Assembly: GCA_016707685.1 (NCBI GenBank)
Contig: JADJHE010000011.1
Span: 1 to 64,000, forward strand
Origin: Bacteroidota bacterium
Lineage (GTDB): Bacteria; Bacteroidota; Bacteroidia; 2-12-FULL-35-15
DNA length: 64,000 bases
Direction of reading: 5' to 3'
Position numbers and translations under genes: made by a program. Shown one piece after another: positions 48,359 to 56,879 of this stretch; within the stretch, counting starts at the first letter, position 1; each line of letters opens with the position of its first letter. The notes beneath the pieces are model-generated. The model was given only the letters and a program-made list of their open reading frames with translations. It was not told where the DNA came from and searched no databases.

Positions 48359-50032
48359 TTATTGAACTTTCCAATCCAATTCCATGTCCCAATTAGAACG
48401 GACATTGATTAGCTCTGAGTTAAAGATTACTTTCTCTGCTTGCAGATGCTGTATGTAATTTCCAGTATCCCATTTCTGGTTATTGTTGTTATCAACAATA
48501 ATTTTTAGCTTGTATTTTTTTGGTTGCAAATAGTCGTAGTTGAGTACTTCCGATTTTTTTATAAAATGTTCTCTTGTCACATTTCCTTGCTCATCTATGA
48601 GTTGCACAACGTAATTATTCTTCGTTTCTGGAATAGAAATATTCAATTTCAACGTTCCATAATATTTTAATTCACGGGTTTTAAAATCCACAGTAATGGT
48701 GTCGTTGGTTAAATCGAAAATGTCAGTAAATGTGTTTGGTGGAATGTATAATTGATAGTTGGTATTTTCTTTCCATGAACTATTTTTTGTAACGCTATCT
48801 GAAATAATTGTGTTTACTGTTGTTCGGAAATTATTAAAAATCACAAATTCAATTTCAGCACCAGCTATTTTACTTGAATCCATTTTTATTTGGGTTCCAT
48901 TCGTCTTTGGAATGCTTTTAATTGGATTGGAAAAATCAAGTATTACATTTTTGTTTAAATCAAAACTCTGACTCCCATCTAGACTTGCAATAACCGACAG
49001 TTTTAACGGATTACGTTTTGCCTTCAACGCATCTTCCTTATTGATAAATTTAAATTCAAGCGTGTCAATAATCTGATTGCCATTGCTCAGTTGAAATACA
49101 ATAGAATCTTTTTGATAATTGGTGACCCAATAGCTTAATGAATCTTTGTTTTTTGAAAATTCAACGTATTCTTGAACACCTTTTAAATCATTGCTTAAAT
49201 TGTTTATTCGAATGCTATCCGAGCCCTGACTGAATACAAAATCAAATCTGCCGTACGATGGATGTGTTGCTTTTTTTAAAAATACTTTTTTAGCGGGTTC
49301 TTGAAACAGCTCCAAGTTTATTGTCTTTTTGTCGGAAGGATTCACTAGGCTATCTGTGAAAGCAATGCTCTCATTTTCTACATCGTACTTATAATTCGCA
49401 TTTGCATCTTTGATGGCAACGATTTTGTACGTTCCGTTTTTTACATTATTGATTTCAAACGAACCATCAGCTTTTGTTTTTGCAAAATAATCGGGTTGCG
49501 ATTTGTAAATAACACTATCCGTTAAATCCGAATAAAGCATTACCAGCAATCCTTTCTCTGTTTTATGATCAAATGCCGATTGCACTTTCCCCTTTACTTT
49601 TAATGAATCGATAAATGTTCCAGTTGAAAAAATATATTGAAAGTTTTCAATCGGGTTGCCTTCATTCACATCAGTTACTGCATTTCCAAAGCTGATGCAA
49701 TAGGTAGTGTTTGGTTTTAACACTTCATCCTTATCGAATTCCACTATCAATGTTTTGCCCTTTACATCAATGTCGGGTGTTTTGCTTAATAATGGAGAAA
49801 TAATCAATTGATTGTTTAAATCTTTCAATTGAATGTATTCATCAAAATTAATTTCGATTGTTTTTGCAGTAAAATTTAGTGTTGCACTATCAGGGCTGTA
49901 TTTTAAAACAGTAGGAGCTGTTGTGTCTTTTTTACCACCACCAGGAGCAACTATTTGTGCGCAAGAAAAAACAAGTAGTAAATGAACTGCTAAAAGGCAA
50001 AGGCGAAAATTGTTTTTTATAATACGATACAT
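48359..50032 (-). CDS. Lipoprotein with Ig-like (Big_5/SbsA) domain
   Basis: 557 residues from ATG 50032; a frame start at 50074 overlaps the previous gene and spoils the signal sequence. Lipobox LLLVFSC, then a Gly-rich segment VAPGGGKKDTTAP and a Big_5 Ig-like domain (about 35-135). A transthyretin-like segment follows (FEINNVKNGTYKIVAIKDANANYKYD). The remainder is beta-rich. This architecture is common in Bacteroidota outer-membrane lipoproteins of unknown function. Probably cotranscribed after the sulfoxide reductase gene (gap 35 bases). Confidence 0.85.
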   Translation of the reverse strand: MYRIIKNNFRLCLLAVHLLLVFSCAQIVAPGGGKKDTTAPTVLKYSPDSATLNFTAKTIEINFDEYIQLKDLNNQLIISPLLSKTPDIDVKGKTLIVEFDKDEVLKPNTTYCISFGNAVTDVNEGNPIENFQYIFSTGTFIDSLKVKGKVQSAFDHKTEKGLLVMLYSDLTDSVIYKSQPDYFAKTKADGSFEINNVKNGTYKIVAIKDANANYKYDVENESIAFTDSLVNPSDKKTINLELFQEPAKKVFLKKATHPSYGRFDFVFSQGSDSIRINNLSNDLKGVQEYVEFSKNKDSLSYWVTNYQKDSIVFQLSNGNQIIDTLEFKFINKEDALKAKRNPLKLSVIASLDGSQSFDLNKNVILDFSNPIKSIPKTNGTQIKMDSSKIAGAEIEFVIFNNFRTTVNTIISDSVTKNSSWKENTNYQLYIPPNTFTDIFDLTNDTITVDFKTRELKYYGTLKLNISIPETKNNYVVQLIDEQGNVTREHFIKKSEVLNYDYLQPKKYKLKIIVDNNNNQKWDTGNYIQHLQAEKVIFNSELINVRSNWDMELDWKVQ

Positions 50033-50067
50033 TTTAGCTGCTGTTTTATTCTTTCCTTGAAACTTGA

Positions 50068-50550
50068 TTAACATAGACTTTCTATTAATCTCATTACCTG
50101 TTCCAAATAAAATTTATCGGTTTCGTCAAATGTAGCTAAGTGTTCACTATCAACATCTAAAACCAAGGTAACATTCCCATTTTGGTCAAATGCGGGTAAT
50201 ACAATTTCAGATTGTGATAAACTACTACAGGCGATGTGTCCAGGAAATTTTTCTACATCTTCAACAATAATCGTTTTCTTTTCTTTCCAGGAAGTGCCAC
50301 ACACACCTTTGCCAAATGCAATGCGTGTACATGCAATTGGCCCTTGGAACGGCCCGAGTACTAACTGCTCTTGCTTCACAAAATAAACACCTACCCAAAA
50401 CCAATCCATGCCATGTTTTAATGCCGACATGATATTGGATATATTTGCGATGTAATCACTCTCTCCATCAACCAATGCCTTGATTTGAGGAATCAGCGAT
50501 TCGTATTTTTCTTTTTTTGTAGTGCCTGTTAGAATTAATGATTCTGCCAT
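50068..50550 (-). CDS. GAF-domain free methionine-(R)-sulfoxide reductase (fRMsr)
   Basis: 160 residues, one GAF domain. Cys74, Cys84 and Cys108 have the same spacing (10 and 24) as the catalytic and resolving cysteines of E. coli fRMsr, with GKGVCGTSW and HIACSSLSQSEIVLP. Reduces free L-methionine-R-sulfoxide using thioredoxin in the cytoplasm. Lies upstream of the Big_5 lipoprotein gene on the same strand. Confidence 0.92.
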   Translation of the reverse strand: MAESLILTGTTKKEKYESLIPQIKALVDGESDYIANISNIMSALKHGMDWFWVGVYFVKQEQLVLGPFQGPIACTRIAFGKGVCGTSWKEKKTIIVEDVEKFPGHIACSSLSQSEIVLPAFDQNGNVTLVLDVDSEHLATFDETDKFYLEQVMRLIESLC

Positions 50551-50600
50551 GAGGCAAAGTTAGTAAAAAAAGCGGCTATTGTTAATCGTATTATTTCTGA

Positions 50601-51284
50601 TTAATTGTTTGCATAGGCAATTGTAGCAATGCTCACTTTTACATCTGGTATTTGTTGCAAGGCTTGTGCACATGCCTCTAACGTTGCTCCCGTAGTAATT
50701 ACATCGTCTACCAATAAAATGTGTTTCCCTTTTAAGCGTTCCTTGTCTTTTAATTGAAAGATTGACTCAACATTTTCCCACCTACTAAACCTTGATTTTT
50801 TTGTTTGAGTACTTGATTCTTTTGCCCTGTAAAGTGTTTTAAAATCGGTTGGTATCTTTAAGCTACTAGCCAAGCCTTCCGCAAAAAGTTCACTTTGGTT
50901 GTATCCTCTTTTTTTCTTTTTTTTTGGATGCAATGGAACCGGGATGATGGTATCGATGGTTTTAAATTTTTCGCAACGTTTAAGCTCATAACCATATAGT
51001 TTTCCAACTGTGATTCCTACTTCCTTTTGTCCCTTGTATTTTAGCTGATGAATAAGCTGTTGCACTTTGCCTCCTTTACCAAAATTGTAAAATGCTGCAG
51101 CAGAGTATATATTAACTCTTCCCCAGAATAATTTTTCAATTGGATTTTCGTTAGTAAGGTGATAATTGGTTTTCGGTAAGTGAAACCTACAATAAGTACA
51201 AATACAATCTTCATTTTTAAATAAGCTTTTACCACATGCAGCACATATTTTAGGATATATCAGTGATATAAAATCGTTTATCAT
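50601..51284 (-). CDS. ComF family phosphoribosyltransferase-like protein
   Basis: 227 residues. N-terminal zinc-ribbon-like Cys set (14, 17, 27, 29, 32) and C-terminal PRPP-binding loop VDDVITTGAT at 192-201, with KKKRGYNQSELFAEGLA near 123-139. ComF homologues are linked to DNA uptake in competent bacteria, but are present in many non-competent species; the natural function here is uncertain. Confidence 0.9.
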   Translation of the reverse strand: MINDFISLIYPKICAACGKSLFKNEDCICTYCRFHLPKTNYHLTNENPIEKLFWGRVNIYSAAAFYNFGKGGKVQQLIHQLKYKGQKEVGITVGKLYGYELKRCEKFKTIDTIIPVPLHPKKKKKRGYNQSELFAEGLASSLKIPTDFKTLYRAKESSTQTKKSRFSRWENVESIFQLKDKERLKGKHILLVDDVITTGATLEACAQALQQIPDVKVSIATIAYANN

Positions 51285-51289
51285 ACGTT

Positions 51290-51323
51290 TTTGTTAGTAT
51301 AAAATATAAATTGTATAACTTTG
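51290..51323 (+). promoter_or_regulatory. Promoter of the coiled-coil protein gene
   Basis: TTTG (51290-51293), 22-base spacer, TAACTTTG (51316-51323), an exact TAnnTTTG -7 box, 30 bases before the ATG. Confidence 0.6.
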
Positions 51324-51352
51324 CGTTACGAAAATATAGATTCAGATAAATT

Positions 51353-52270
51353 ATGGAAAACAATCAGGAAGAAAAAAAGTCGAATAATAAGGTTTTGCTA
51401 ATCTTTTTATTTCTATTAATTGGAGGTAATTTAACTTTTGCTTGGTTATGGTGGCAAGAAAAAAACAGAGCAAACACTGTTGTTGTAGAGAAAGAACAAG
51501 TTATTGTTGAACGCGATAATGTAAAAGCTGATTTGTTAGAATTACAAAAGGAATACGCAACATTGCAAACAAATGATGCTGGATTGCAAAAGGAATTAGA
51601 AGCAAAGCGTGCTGAAATAGCTGAATTAATTGAGCAAGCAGAAAAACACAAAGGTGATGCATACATCATTTCTAAGTTGCGTAAGGAAACAGAAACATTG
51701 CGTAGTATCATGAAGCATTATGTAGTAGAGATTGATTCATTGAATACTTTAAACAAAACAATTTTAGCTGAAAAAGCTAAGGTTTCGGAAGACTTAACTG
51801 CAGAGAAAGATAAAACCTCTCAATTGTCGAAAGACAAAGAAAAACTTCAAAGCACAGTAAACTTAGGATCAATTTTAAAAGCTGAAAATCCAACAGTAAA
51901 AGGTGTGAAATTCAAATCAGGTGGAACGAAAGAAGTTGAAACAACAAAAGCTTCTCGTGTTGAGCGTATCAAAGTTTCATGTGTTATTGGTGAAAATAAG
52001 ATAGCTAAAACTGGAGTTAAAACAGTTTATGTGCGCATTGTATCTCCCGATGGTAAAGAAATTTGCAAATCACCAGATGATATGAACATGGTTAAATTTA
52101 ATGGTTCAAAAGGTTTTTTTGCTGGGAAACAAGATATTAATTACAAAAACGAAGAAGTTGCTGTAGATGTTTTTTGTGCAAATCCTAATCCATTTGTACC
52201 AGGGAAATACTTAATTGAAATTATAGCTGATGATGTTGTAATTGGCGAAAGCAACATTACATTGAAATAA
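51353..52270 (+). CDS. Membrane-anchored coiled-coil protein of unknown function
   Basis: 305 residues. Short charged N-terminus, one membrane helix (about 14-34), a long coiled coil (about 45-175, heptads rich in E, K, L), then a beta-rich C-terminal domain (about 195-305) with VERIKVSCVIGEN and GKYLIEIIADDVVIGESNITLK. The topology suggests a periplasmic or cell-envelope bridging protein with its N-terminus in the cytoplasm. I do not recognise the family. Ends at a strong terminator just before ruvB. Confidence 0.8.
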   Translation: MENNQEEKKSNNKVLLIFLFLLIGGNLTFAWLWWQEKNRANTVVVEKEQVIVERDNVKADLLELQKEYATLQTNDAGLQKELEAKRAEIAELIEQAEKHKGDAYIISKLRKETETLRSIMKHYVVEIDSLNTLNKTILAEKAKVSEDLTAEKDKTSQLSKDKEKLQSTVNLGSILKAENPTVKGVKFKSGGTKEVETTKASRVERIKVSCVIGENKIAKTGVKTVYVRIVSPDGKEICKSPDDMNMVKFNGSKGFFAGKQDINYKNEEVAVDVFCANPNPFVPGKYLIEIIADDVVIGESNITLK

Positions 52271-52293
52271 GCATAATAATTATAAAATAGTAT

Positions 52294-52323
52294 GAAAAGC
52301 ATTCCATAATCGGGATGCTTTTC
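52294..52323 (+). terminator. Terminator of the coiled-coil gene
   Basis: 12-bp stem with one wobble (GAAAAGCATTCC / GGGATGCTTTTC), ATAATC loop, T-rich tail. Confidence 0.8.
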
Positions 52324-52324
52324 T

Positions 52325-52332
52325 TATTTTTG
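52325..52332 (+). promoter_or_regulatory. -7 box of ruvB
   Basis: TATTTTTG inside the tail of the preceding terminator, 19 bases before ATG 52352. Confidence 0.5.
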
Positions 52333-52351
52333 TTAAATACATTGATTGATA

Positions 52352-53383
52352 ATGAATCCGAACATAGATCCTGATAGCGAAAATTTAAGTTCAGCAGAAA
52401 AAGAGTTTGAAAAAGCTCTTCGTCCAGCCGACTTCTCCGATTTTACGGGTCAGAAAGAAGTAGTTGAGAATCTAAAAATATTTGTTAAAGCTGCGAAGCA
52501 ACGTGGTGAAGCATTGGATCATATTTTATTACACGGTCCTCCTGGTTTAGGAAAAACAACTTTGGCTAATATTGTTGCTGCCGAATTGGGGGTAAATATT
52601 AAGATTACTTCTGGTCCTGTATTGGATAAGCCTGGTGATTTAGCAGGTTTACTTACTAATTTGGAAGAATACGATGTACTTTTTATTGATGAAATTCATC
52701 GCTTAAGTCCTATTGTAGAAGAATATTTGTATTCTGCAATGGAGGATTATAAAATCGACATTATGATTGATAGTGGACCCAATGCAAGAAGTGTTCAAAT
52801 TAAATTGAATCCGTTTACATTGGTTGGTGCTACTACTCGTAGTGGCTTGTTAACAGCACCATTGCGTGCTCGATTTGGTATTAACTCACGTTTGAATTAT
52901 TACGATGCTAAATTATTGAAACAAATTATAACACGTGCTGCGGATATTTTAAATGTTCCGATCTCCGAAGATGCAGCTCATGAAATTGCACGAAGAAGTA
53001 GAGGGACACCTCGTATTGCAAATGCATTGCTCAGACGTATTCGTGATTTTGCTCAGATAAAAGGGGATGGAAATATTGATATGGACATTGCTCATTTTGG
53101 CTTGTCGGCTTTAAACGTAGATAAAAACGGATTGGATGAAATGGATATTCGCATTCTTTCTACACTCATCGAAAAATTCAAAGGTGGCCCAGTTGGTATT
53201 ACAACAATATCTACAGCTGTTGGCGAAGAGGCTGGCACTATAGAAGAGGTTTATGAACCGTTCCTAATTCAAGAAGGTTATTTGGTGCGTACGCCTCGCG
53301 GACGTGAAGCAACAGAGCTTGCCTACAAACATTTAGGAAAAATTCCTCGTTCGTTTAAAGGTAGTTTGTTTGATACCGAATAA
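52352..53383 (+). CDS. ruvB: Holliday junction branch migration ATPase RuvB
   Basis: 343 residues from ATG 52352; an upstream in-frame TTG (52346) adds two residues. AAA+ motor with Walker A GPPGLGKTT (62-70), Walker B DEIH (113-116), sensor 1 VGATTRSG and Arg finger region RARFG. The C-terminal winged helix has VRTPRGREAT. Works with RuvA and RuvC at recombination junctions; neither is in this window. Confidence 0.96.
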   Translation: MNPNIDPDSENLSSAEKEFEKALRPADFSDFTGQKEVVENLKIFVKAAKQRGEALDHILLHGPPGLGKTTLANIVAAELGVNIKITSGPVLDKPGDLAGLLTNLEEYDVLFIDEIHRLSPIVEEYLYSAMEDYKIDIMIDSGPNARSVQIKLNPFTLVGATTRSGLLTAPLRARFGINSRLNYYDAKLLKQIITRAADILNVPISEDAAHEIARRSRGTPRIANALLRRIRDFAQIKGDGNIDMDIAHFGLSALNVDKNGLDEMDIRILSTLIEKFKGGPVGITTISTAVGEEAGTIEEVYEPFLIQEGYLVRTPRGREATELAYKHLGKIPRSFKGSLFDTE

Positions 53384-53427
53384 ATAAAACATACCGTTGA
53401 TTTAACTCCACTTTTTTAACTTTTACT

Positions 53428-54357
53428 TTGGATCAGTCTAATCGTAATTCTTTTCTAATTAAATCAGAAGCCAAACGTTTGGGTTTTGATTATGTGGGAA
53501 TCTCTAAAGCTGATTTTTTAGAAGAGGAAGCTCCACGATTAGAAAGCTGGTTGAATAAAAACATGCATGGACAAATGAGTTACATGCAAAATCATTTTGA
53601 TAAAAGATTGGATCCACGTATTTTGGTTCCTGGAGCAAAATCGGTTGTATCATTGTTATTGAATTATTACCCTTCGCAAAAACAAGTTGATGACACGGCC
53701 CCTAAAATCAGTAAATATGCATACGGGAATGATTATCACGATGTTATTAAAGATAAATTAAATCAAATACTTCAATTTATTAAGGACACGATTGGTGATG
53801 TGGATGGACGTGTATTCGTAGATTCGGCTCCAGTTCTTGATAAAGCATGGGCAAAGAAAAGCGGATTGGGTTGGATTGGGAAGAACAGTAATTTGATTAA
53901 TAAACAAAGTGGTTCTTTCTTTTTTATTGCCGAATTAATAAGTGATTTGGAGCTGGAAGCCGATGGTCCAATAAAAGATTATTGTGGTACTTGTACCAAA
54001 TGTATTGATGCTTGTCCTACCGAAGCGATTGTAGCTCCTCAAATTGTTGATGGAAGTAGATGTATTAGTTATTTTACAATTGAATTAAAGGATGCAATTC
54101 CTTTGGATGTAAAAGGTAAATTTGATAATTGGATGTTTGGCTGTGATGTTTGCCAAGATGTTTGTCCGTGGAACCGATTTTCGAAACCACACCATGAACC
54201 ACAATTTAATCCAGCAAATGGATTGCTTGAAATAACTAAAAAAGAGTGGTTGGAATTAACAGAAGAAACCTTCAAAAAAGTATTTAAAGATTCCGCAGTT
54301 AAACGCACAAAATATAATGGACTAACGCGTAATATTAAGTTTGTTACGACTTCGTAA
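53428..54357 (+). CDS. queG: Epoxyqueuosine reductase
   Basis: 309 residues, TTG start (no ATG nearby). N-terminal cobalamin-binding domain with DSAPVLDKAWAKKSGLG, then two [4Fe-4S] clusters: CGTCTKCIDACP (about 186-197) and CDVCQDVCPW (about 238-247). Performs the last step of queuosine modification in tRNA, B12-dependent. Its 3' end overlaps by 14 bases the convergent small gene at 54344. Confidence 0.95.
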   Translation: MDQSNRNSFLIKSEAKRLGFDYVGISKADFLEEEAPRLESWLNKNMHGQMSYMQNHFDKRLDPRILVPGAKSVVSLLLNYYPSQKQVDDTAPKISKYAYGNDYHDVIKDKLNQILQFIKDTIGDVDGRVFVDSAPVLDKAWAKKSGLGWIGKNSNLINKQSGSFFFIAELISDLELEADGPIKDYCGTCTKCIDACPTEAIVAPQIVDGSRCISYFTIELKDAIPLDVKGKFDNWMFGCDVCQDVCPWNRFSKPHHEPQFNPANGLLEITKKEWLELTEETFKKVFKDSAVKRTKYNGLTRNIKFVTTS

Positions 54358-54538
54358 CATTTTTAAATACTTCCATTATTTCATTCTTGTACATATGGCC
54401 AAACGTAGTTAAACACCAAACTTTTAATAAGGTCTTTTCATCTGGTTTAAGCCATTTTGCTGCTTTCATTAATTCTTTTTGAAAAAGTGCTCTATCGAAA
54501 CTCACTTTTTCAAGTATATTTTTACTTAATTCAAACAT
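54344..54538 (-). CDS. Small conserved-type hypothetical protein (64 aa)
   Basis: 64 residues, helical, with WLKPDEKTLLKVWCLTTFG in the middle. No signal peptide. The sequence looks like a small protein family limited to Bacteroidota, but I cannot name a function. Convergent with queG and overlapping its last 14 bases. Confidence 0.7.
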   Translation of the reverse strand: MFELSKNILEKVSFDRALFQKELMKAAKWLKPDEKTLLKVWCLTTFGHMYKNEIMEVFKNVTKS

Positions 54539-54672
54539 ATAATTGGGATGTTGTCTTAAGGGTTAATTTCTAAATAATGTTCTCTGTTGAACGTGATTGT
54601 GGATACAAAGTTACTTTTCAGATGTACTTTTTTAGCACAATTTTCTGTTAAAAAACTATAAAATGTTTGTAA

Positions 54673-55251
54673 TTATTTTTTTTCTCCCCAGCGGTAGCTA
54701 TTCTGACTCAAGCCACACAAATCAATTACTCTATCAACAACTGTAGCTGCAATTTGTTCAATTGTTTCGGGTTTGCTGTAAAATGACGGACTGGCGGGGC
54801 AAATGATTCCACCAGCTTCTGTGATGGTTTTCATATTGTTTATATGAATTAAGCTAAGTGGCGTATCGCGCATAACTAAAATTAACTTTCTGCGTTCTTT
54901 TAGAATAACATCTGCGGCACGTGTCGTTAAATCATTGCTTATACCTGCTGCAATTCTTGCCATTGTGCCCATTGAGCAAGGGCAAATGATCATGGTGTCG
55001 AATTTAGCTGATCCCGATGCAAAGGGAGCATAAAAATTATTTTTGTCGGAAATGGTGTAGGGTATTTTATCAAAGTCTGAATTATCTAATTCAAATCGCC
55101 ATACATCTTTTGCATTGTCGCTCATAACAACTCCAACGGTTTCTATTTGATCGCTCAGTGCTTGTAATTTGTCTAACAGTACTTTTGCGTAAACAGAACC
55201 ACTTGCTCCAGTTATAGCTACTACAATTTTATGTTTATTCTGTTTTTGCAC
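54673..55251 (-). CDS. ubiX: Flavin prenyltransferase UbiX
   Basis: 192 residues. FMN-binding motif AITGASGSVYA (13-23), CPCSMGTMARIAAGISND and the dimethylallyl-phosphate site region LILVMRDTPLSLIHINNM. Makes prenylated FMN, the cofactor of UbiD-type decarboxylases; no ubiD gene is in this window. Its start overlaps the end of the beta-barrel gene by 17 bases, so the two are translationally linked. Confidence 0.94.
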   Translation of the reverse strand: MQKQNKHKIVVAITGASGSVYAKVLLDKLQALSDQIETVGVVMSDNAKDVWRFELDNSDFDKIPYTISDKNNFYAPFASGSAKFDTMIICPCSMGTMARIAAGISNDLTTRAADVILKERRKLILVMRDTPLSLIHINNMKTITEAGGIICPASPSFYSKPETIEQIAATVVDRVIDLCGLSQNSYRWGEKK

Positions 55252-55855
55252 CGTTAAATTTATAAGTTAATGTAAATGATAGTTGATTATTTACTTGTCC
55301 TTGGTTAAACCAATAACTAGCACCAGTGTTGAAATTTCTAATTGGCAATAGTGAATAGGAAAACCTCCAGCTTATTCCTAGGTTATGAACGATTGTATAA
55401 TTTAAGCCAATATTGCCATTTAACTCGTAGCTATTGAATGGATTGTTTCCAGGTATTTCACCATAAAAATTGTATTCTTTTGCACTTATTAAATAGCCAA
55501 ATCCAGGGCCTAAATCAAATGTAAATTTCTTTTGATGATATTGAAATAACAAAGGAACTTCAATATAGTTTAAGCGCATTAAAAAAAAGCTATAGTCTCC
55601 TTCATCCGGCTTTCCATTGTGCTTAGCTCCCTTTTGGATATAAAACACCTCGAATTGTGCACTCCATTTTTCATTGAATTTAGCACTGAGTGTAGCTCCT
55701 ACAATTGGTCCAACTTTGTGGTAACCTTGGTAGGTATCTCCATCTACTTGTGAAGCAGTAACTCCTAACTTTAACCCAGGAACAAAACGTTTTTGTGCGA
55801 AGGATGTTGAAGACACTAAAATCAAAAGCAAAAATAATGGACCATAGATTCTCAT
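55235..55855 (-). CDS. PorT-like outer-membrane beta-barrel protein
   Basis: 206 residues. Signal peptide (MRIYGPLFLLLILVSSTSFAQ), then alternating strands typical of small beta-barrels (PGLKLGVTASQ, MRLNYIEVPLLFQY, FTFDLGPGFGYLISA, QLSFTLTYKF). It belongs to the PorT / outer-membrane beta-barrel group; orthology to PorT itself is not shown. The promoter box lies four bases before the ATG, suggesting a leaderless transcript that continues into ubiX. Confidence 0.85.
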   Translation of the reverse strand: MRIYGPLFLLLILVSSTSFAQKRFVPGLKLGVTASQVDGDTYQGYHKVGPIVGATLSAKFNEKWSAQFEVFYIQKGAKHNGKPDEGDYSFFLMRLNYIEVPLLFQYHQKKFTFDLGPGFGYLISAKEYNFYGEIPGNNPFNSYELNGNIGLNYTIVHNLGISWRFSYSLLPIRNFNTGASYWFNQGQVNNQLSFTLTYKFNGAKTE

Positions 55856-55859
55856 GATT

Positions 55860-55867
55860 CAAAGATA
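55860..55867 (-). promoter_or_regulatory. -7 box almost touching the start codon
   Basis: TATCTTTG on the minus strand ends four bases before ATG 55855. With initiation about six bases after the box, the mRNA would begin at or next to the ATG. A TTG lies 22 bases upstream of the box. Confidence 0.5.
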
Positions 55868-55880
55868 CATATAAAACAAA

Positions 55881-55908
55881 AAAGCACACCAATAGTTTAG
55901 TGTGCTTT
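55881..55908 (-). terminator. Terminator of the Omp28/DUF6029/TlpA operon
   Basis: 9-bp stem AAAGCACAC / GTGTGCTTT with ten-base loop and T-rich minus-strand tail, 22 bases after the Omp28 stop. Confidence 0.75.
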
Positions 55909-55930
55909 GATTAATTGTTTATAATATATA

Positions 55931-56860
55931 TTATGGAATCACCTTTGCTTCTTCTGCTTGTAATACTTCGTAGGTAGCTGCATCATAAACATAAGCAACA
56001 ATGTGCATGTGTTCTGCATGTGTAAGAACTCCTTTGTAGTCTGTAGGTATGTTGTATGCATATTTGCGAATTGTGCTTTGTCCGCTAATTACAGCTCCAT
56101 TTGCAATATCATCGCCCCAAGCCGAGTTGATTGCATCACGTAATGCATGGCGGTGGGTGTAATTTTGAATAACATCAGGCGTATAGCGATAGTCTACTTG
56201 CCAATCAACAATGCTATCCTGTGTTAATAAAACAACTAATTTGTAATTACCATTCATGTTGCTCAGAAATTCGGTTTTGATAGAACTGCAAACTTTATTG
56301 GTAGAAGCATTGTATTCATTAATAATTTGAATTTCAGCAACAGGTGGTGTGCTAATAAATGTTCCAACAAAATTCGTCCAACCATGCGATGGGTAATTTA
56401 CAAAATGAGTGAAATTTGTAGCATCGAAGTTTTTTCGATTAATCATTCCTTGTGGTAAGCCTAATAATCCAGCTTGAAAAGTGCTATTATAGTCATCACC
56501 AATTGTAGTTCTATAGTCGGCAGAGAATGAACCCGCTGGAGCTCCAGCTGGAAGTGCGTGTGGTGGACAAGGTTCAGCAAAATAACCAACATGGATTGCA
56601 ACAGGTATAATTTGTCCAGCATAAATTGAATCACAGTATTTTAATTCGGCAGCAGCTTTCGGACAGTTTCCACATGTATGACCAGTAAAATCTTCAATCA
56701 ATACTTTGCGAATATGGTTTGTAATTACTGGGAAAACAGCTGTATCGCAGGTGCTCGTATCTCCTGCATTTGCATTTACAGGTGGATATGGATTCTCTAC
56801 ATTGTCGCATGACGATGTAATAAGCAGAATACTAATGAATAGGGCGAAAATATGTTTCAT
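55931..56860 (-). CDS. Omp28-related outer-membrane lipoprotein with thioredoxin-like CxxC
   Basis: 309 residues. Lipobox Cys18 (LLITSSC), then the Omp28 domain with a thioredoxin-like start: VLIEDFTGHTCGNCPKAA (Cys63, Cys66). Later beta-rich segments PVAEIQIINEY and VVLLTQDSIVDWQV. Predicted to sit at the outer membrane and may perform thiol-disulfide exchange or bind a partner. Last gene of a four-gene operon with DUF6029, TlpA-like and a T9SS Omp28 protein. Confidence 0.88.
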   Translation of the reverse strand: MKHIFALFISILLITSSCDNVENPYPPVNANAGDTSTCDTAVFPVITNHIRKVLIEDFTGHTCGNCPKAAAELKYCDSIYAGQIIPVAIHVGYFAEPCPPHALPAGAPAGSFSADYRTTIGDDYNSTFQAGLLGLPQGMINRKNFDATNFTHFVNYPSHGWTNFVGTFISTPPVAEIQIINEYNASTNKVCSSIKTEFLSNMNGNYKLVVLLTQDSIVDWQVDYRYTPDVIQNYTHRHALRDAINSAWGDDIANGAVISGQSTIRKYAYNIPTDYKGVLTHAEHMHIVAYVYDAATYEVLQAEEAKVIP

Positions 56861-56879
56861 CTTTTATTTATATTGAAAA

